A DNA stretch of 53,341 nucleotides, taken from the NCBI GenBank assembly GCA_964536835.1, contig CAZIAZ010000014.1:1-53341 (forward strand), in the 5' to 3' direction. Source of the DNA: DAONFI01 sp035403485. GTDB lineage: Bacteria > Planctomycetota > Phycisphaerae > SM23-33. The translations under genes were made by a program, and so were the position numbers. Every line of letters begins with the position of its first letter. The stretch's first letter is position 1. Positions 51,047 to 53,341 of the stretch are shown one piece after another. Under the pieces are notes generated by a model. That model saw nothing but the letters and a program-made list of their open reading frames with translations. It did not search any database and was not told the DNA's origin.

Positions 51047-52330
51047 ATGTCAGAAAATAAATTAGCTATTTTAGGCGGGCAGCCTGTCATCAGAGAAGGA
51101 GAAATCAAACCTTGGCCGCCGATAGACGACACCGACCGTAAAATGGTACTTGAGTCCCTGAGCGGGCTCAACCATACATACGGCCCCAATTATACTAAGT
51201 TTCAGGAAGAGTATGCAGCATGGAATGGTAACAAGCATGCCATTTTAACCAATAGCGGTACGGCTGCGCTACACATGAGTCTCGTGGCATGCGATGTGAG
51301 TGCTGGCGACCACGTTCTGGTGACGGCCTATTCATGGTCATCGAGTGCAACGTGCATTCTGCATCATAATGCCATTCCGATTTTCGTCGATATAGATTTT
51401 GACACTATAAATATCGATGTTGATAAAATCGAGCAGGCTATTACGCCGCGTACCAAGGCGATTATCGTAGTGCACCTTCACGGCTTAGCCGTCAACATGG
51501 ACAAGGTGATGAAGATTGCCCGCAAGCACGGCCTGAAGGTTATCGAAGACGCCTGCCAGGCTCACGGCGCCCTGTTTAAAGGCAGGAAAACCGGTACGCT
51601 TGGCGACTGTGCAGCGTTCAGCTTCAATCAGAACAAGTGCCTGTGCACCGGCGAAGGCGGCATGTTCGTTACCAATGATGATGATATGAAATTCAAAGCC
51701 ACGCAGCTTTGGAGTTTCGGCGAAACGCGTACCCCTGCGGAATCTCGTAATTATCACGCCTATGCACTTGGCTGGATGTATCGCAGCAGCGACATGGTGG
51801 CTGCCTTTGGCCGTGCACAGCTTGCCAAAATGGACGATTACTTCAGGATTCAGCGTGAAAATGGTGCTGTGATGAATAAAAAATGCGCAGGCGTCAAAGG
51901 TCTTATTCTGCCCACCGAGCCTGAAGGCCATACGCACAACTGGTATAATTATACCAGCCGCATTGATATGGAGGCTATCGGCTGGACAGGCGATCCGTCT
52001 CTCATGCGGGTTGCCGTTATGAAAGCACTCAATGCCGAAGGTGTGCCGGTGAGTGTCTGGCAGCAATTCATTCTGCCGGAAATGACGGTTTTCCGTGCGA
52101 AGAACGCATACGGCCATGGTTGCCCGTGGACGTTCATGAACAGTGGAGACGGCGTCGAATATGACCCGGCCAAATTCCCTGTCGCGACGCGGCACTGCAA
52201 TACGCACTTCGGCATGACTGTGCCGTTGCGTGCTCCTAATCGTACGGATGTTGCGGAAAAAGTTGCAGATGCGTTCATCAAGGTGTTTGACAATATCGAT
52301 AAAATCAACCCCGATGAAATTGCCAAATAG
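51047..52330 (+). CDS. DegT/DnrJ/EryC1/StrS-type aminotransferase
   Basis: 427 residues of PLP fold type I. NSGTAALHMSL, EDACQAHGA with the cofactor Asp, and FSFNQNKCLCTGEGGM with the Lys that binds PLP are clear. Members transaminate keto-sugars or cyclitols, or act as dehydratases. The ATG at 51047 has AAGGAG seven bases upstream; 51041 would be too close. Its neighbours are a ceramidase-like lipoprotein and TIM-barrel isomerases, so it may belong to a catabolic route for amino sugars or inositol-like compounds. Confidence 0.88.
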   Translation: MSENKLAILGGQPVIREGEIKPWPPIDDTDRKMVLESLSGLNHTYGPNYTKFQEEYAAWNGNKHAILTNSGTAALHMSLVACDVSAGDHVLVTAYSWSSSATCILHHNAIPIFVDIDFDTINIDVDKIEQAITPRTKAIIVVHLHGLAVNMDKVMKIARKHGLKVIEDACQAHGALFKGRKTGTLGDCAAFSFNQNKCLCTGEGGMFVTNDDDMKFKATQLWSFGETRTPAESRNYHAYALGWMYRSSDMVAAFGRAQLAKMDDYFRIQRENGAVMNKKCAGVKGLILPTEPEGHTHNWYNYTSRIDMEAIGWTGDPSLMRVAVMKALNAEGVPVSVWQQFILPEMTVFRAKNAYGHGCPWTFMNSGDGVEYDPAKFPVATRHCNTHFGMTVPLRAPNRTDVAEKVADAFIKVFDNIDKINPDEIAK

Positions 52331-52371
52331 CGGAAGATTTTGTCGGTTGTTGTGAACAAGGGAGCGAACTA

Positions 52372-53190
52372 ATGAAACTGTCGATGATGTCTTATACCAT
52401 GGCCTGTCAGCCGGAATTTTTCAGCCTTGACGCCATGTTCGATTTGACTGTGGAATTGAAACTTGACGGCATAGATATCGTGACGCTTTACGACAGAACT
52501 GCTGCTGAACTCCGGAAAATGGCGGATGACCATGGCATTCCCGTGGTTTGTCACACGTTTTTCTCTCCGCTGGATGTGGCGGCTGCAGTGTCGGATGGGC
52601 ATGCTGTTGATGTTGCAAAACGCAGTATTGAAGACGCCGTGGTTCTCGGCGCTCCGACGGTTATGATTCCTACGCTGAATAACGCGAAACTGCCGCGAGA
52701 TAAAGCCCGTACCGCATGGATTAAAGGTTTGAACAAAGTCATGCCGTTTGCAAAACAGGCGGATGTCAACTTGACTATCGAAAATTTCCCTGGCGAGAAC
52801 AGTCCGTTCGTGACGTCGGCTGATTTTCTGACCGCCGCCGCGGAAGTTGACGGCCTCAAGCTGACATATGACAACGGCAATGCCGCCACAGGTGAAAATC
52901 CGGCGGAATCGTTTACTCGCTGTTTTGATTACATCGTACACGCGCATTTCAAGGACTGGGATATTATCGATACGCCGGCAAATGGGTATAGCCGAATGCT
53001 CGATGGCAGATATTATCAGCCGGCTCTTGTCGGCGAAGGAAATGTTGACCAGGCAGGGTGTCTGAAGGTTATGAAATCCTCAGGATATTCTGGCTATATA
53101 AATATTGAGTATGAAGGCAATAAGTATCGACCCGATGAGGCTGTTCGGCGAGCCGTCGATTATCTTCGCAAGTTGTATATTAAGGTTTGA
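52372..53190 (+). CDS. Sugar phosphate isomerase/epimerase-like TIM barrel
   Basis: 272 residues of the xylose-isomerase-like/AP-endonuclease-2 fold. LTIENFPGENSPF and LKLTYDNGNA carry the Glu and Asp/Asn metal ligands, HAHFKDWDI the next His, and GYINIEYEGNKY the final Glu. Relatives epimerise ketoses or isomerise inosose and related sugars. It follows the aminotransferase by 41 bp and precedes a second TIM-barrel gene by 18 bp, so the three are probably one operon. Confidence 0.83.
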   Translation: MKLSMMSYTMACQPEFFSLDAMFDLTVELKLDGIDIVTLYDRTAAELRKMADDHGIPVVCHTFFSPLDVAAAVSDGHAVDVAKRSIEDAVVLGAPTVMIPTLNNAKLPRDKARTAWIKGLNKVMPFAKQADVNLTIENFPGENSPFVTSADFLTAAAEVDGLKLTYDNGNAATGENPAESFTRCFDYIVHAHFKDWDIIDTPANGYSRMLDGRYYQPALVGEGNVDQAGCLKVMKSSGYSGYINIEYEGNKYRPDEAVRRAVDYLRKLYIKV

Positions 53191-53208
53191 TAATTAATGG
53201 AGATAATT

Positions 53209-53341
53209 ATGGATAATTCAGGATACGTATTTTCGTTTGGGCCGTGGAACATTCACGAAGGCGCAGACCCGTTCGGGCCGGCAGTACGGGATTCCATTCC
53301 GTTCAACAAAAAACTCGAACTGTACAAAAAGCTCGGCTTCG
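53209..53341 (+). CDS. Xylose-isomerase-like TIM barrel, 5' part
   Basis: Forty-four codons before the window ends. FSFGPWNIHEGADPFGPAVR matches the N-terminal region of xylose-isomerase-like proteins (W...GxDPFG). The ATG at 53209 has GGAG at seven bases. It continues the sugar operon; the product cannot be named more closely from this part. Confidence 0.65.
   Translation, partial: MDNSGYVFSFGPWNIHEGADPFGPAVRDSIPFNKKLELYKKLGF

Overview
The window looks like chromosome of a mesophilic bacterium of the PVC superphylum, most probably a Planctomycetota (Phycisphaerae-like) species. This is inferred, not proven. The signs are a short zinc-ribbon of the CxxC...CPxCG type, a large AsmA-like envelope protein, a SecG carrying a chitobiase-like C-terminal domain, a lipoprotein of the neutral-ceramidase family, and a run of TIM-barrel sugar isomerases beside a DegT-type aminotransferase. 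No rRNA is present. Core genes have balanced composition; several accessory blocks are plainly AT-rich.

Layout. 1-5.2 kb: an operon of a FabZ-like hotdog protein, a UvrC-like protein without the C-terminal nuclease, and an AsmA-like protein. 5.3-7.6 kb: an AT-rich restriction-modification operon (two adenine methylases resembling the DpnII pair, plus a short PD-(D/E)XK nuclease). 7.6-16.1 kb: methylthioadenosine-phosphorylase-like enzyme, small membrane protein, RibBA, radical SAM protein, ComF-like and HEAT-repeat proteins on the minus strand, and fumarase. 16.3-24.5 kb: a complete MacA/MacB/outer-membrane-factor efflux operon, an AraC regulator, and a second outer-membrane efflux lipoprotein. 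24.6-25.9 kb: a LarA-like protein.

26.1-36.5 kb: a complete type I-C CRISPR-Cas locus, cas3-cas5c-cas8c-cas7c then cas4-cas1-cas2, a leader with a near-consensus promoter, and an array of 8 repeats and 7 spacers. Three points stand out. The centre of the effector operon (most of cas8c and the first half of cas7c) is AT-rich while both flanks are not, which suggests replacement by recombination. The leader carries a hairpin with the same stem as the repeat. The array is followed by a near-consensus promoter, two unknown genes (a zinc-ribbon membrane protein and a secreted coiled-coil protein) and then an isolated decayed repeat, as if the array end had been split by a two-gene cassette. This is the best candidate in the window for something undescribed.

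36.5-43.8 kb: housekeeping genes. The minus strand holds tpiA-secG-yicC-gmk-rpoZ-coaC; the plus strand holds zwf-pgl; lipB faces them. 44.0-48.2 kb: tRNA-Pro(CGG), then copies of its 3' end at 44.2 and 47.4 kb that bracket a sugar-catabolic operon (GntR regulator, D-lyxose-isomerase-like, HAD phosphatase, class II aldolase). Gene remnants follow, including the C-terminus of an alpha-L-rhamnosidase. 48.2-53.3 kb: an AraC regulator divergent from a ceramidase-like lipoprotein, a DegT-type aminotransferase, a sugar epimerase-like TIM barrel and the start of a xylose-isomerase-like gene.

Two dispersed repeat families run through the window. Family A (three copies, 1-50, 21603-21760, 40686-40748) has IS5-like inverted ends and each copy sits 36-69 bp before a start codon. 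Family B (four copies, about 100 nt, at 8462, 32191, 40411, 50907) folds into several hairpins; one copy separates the CRISPR effector genes from the adaptation genes.
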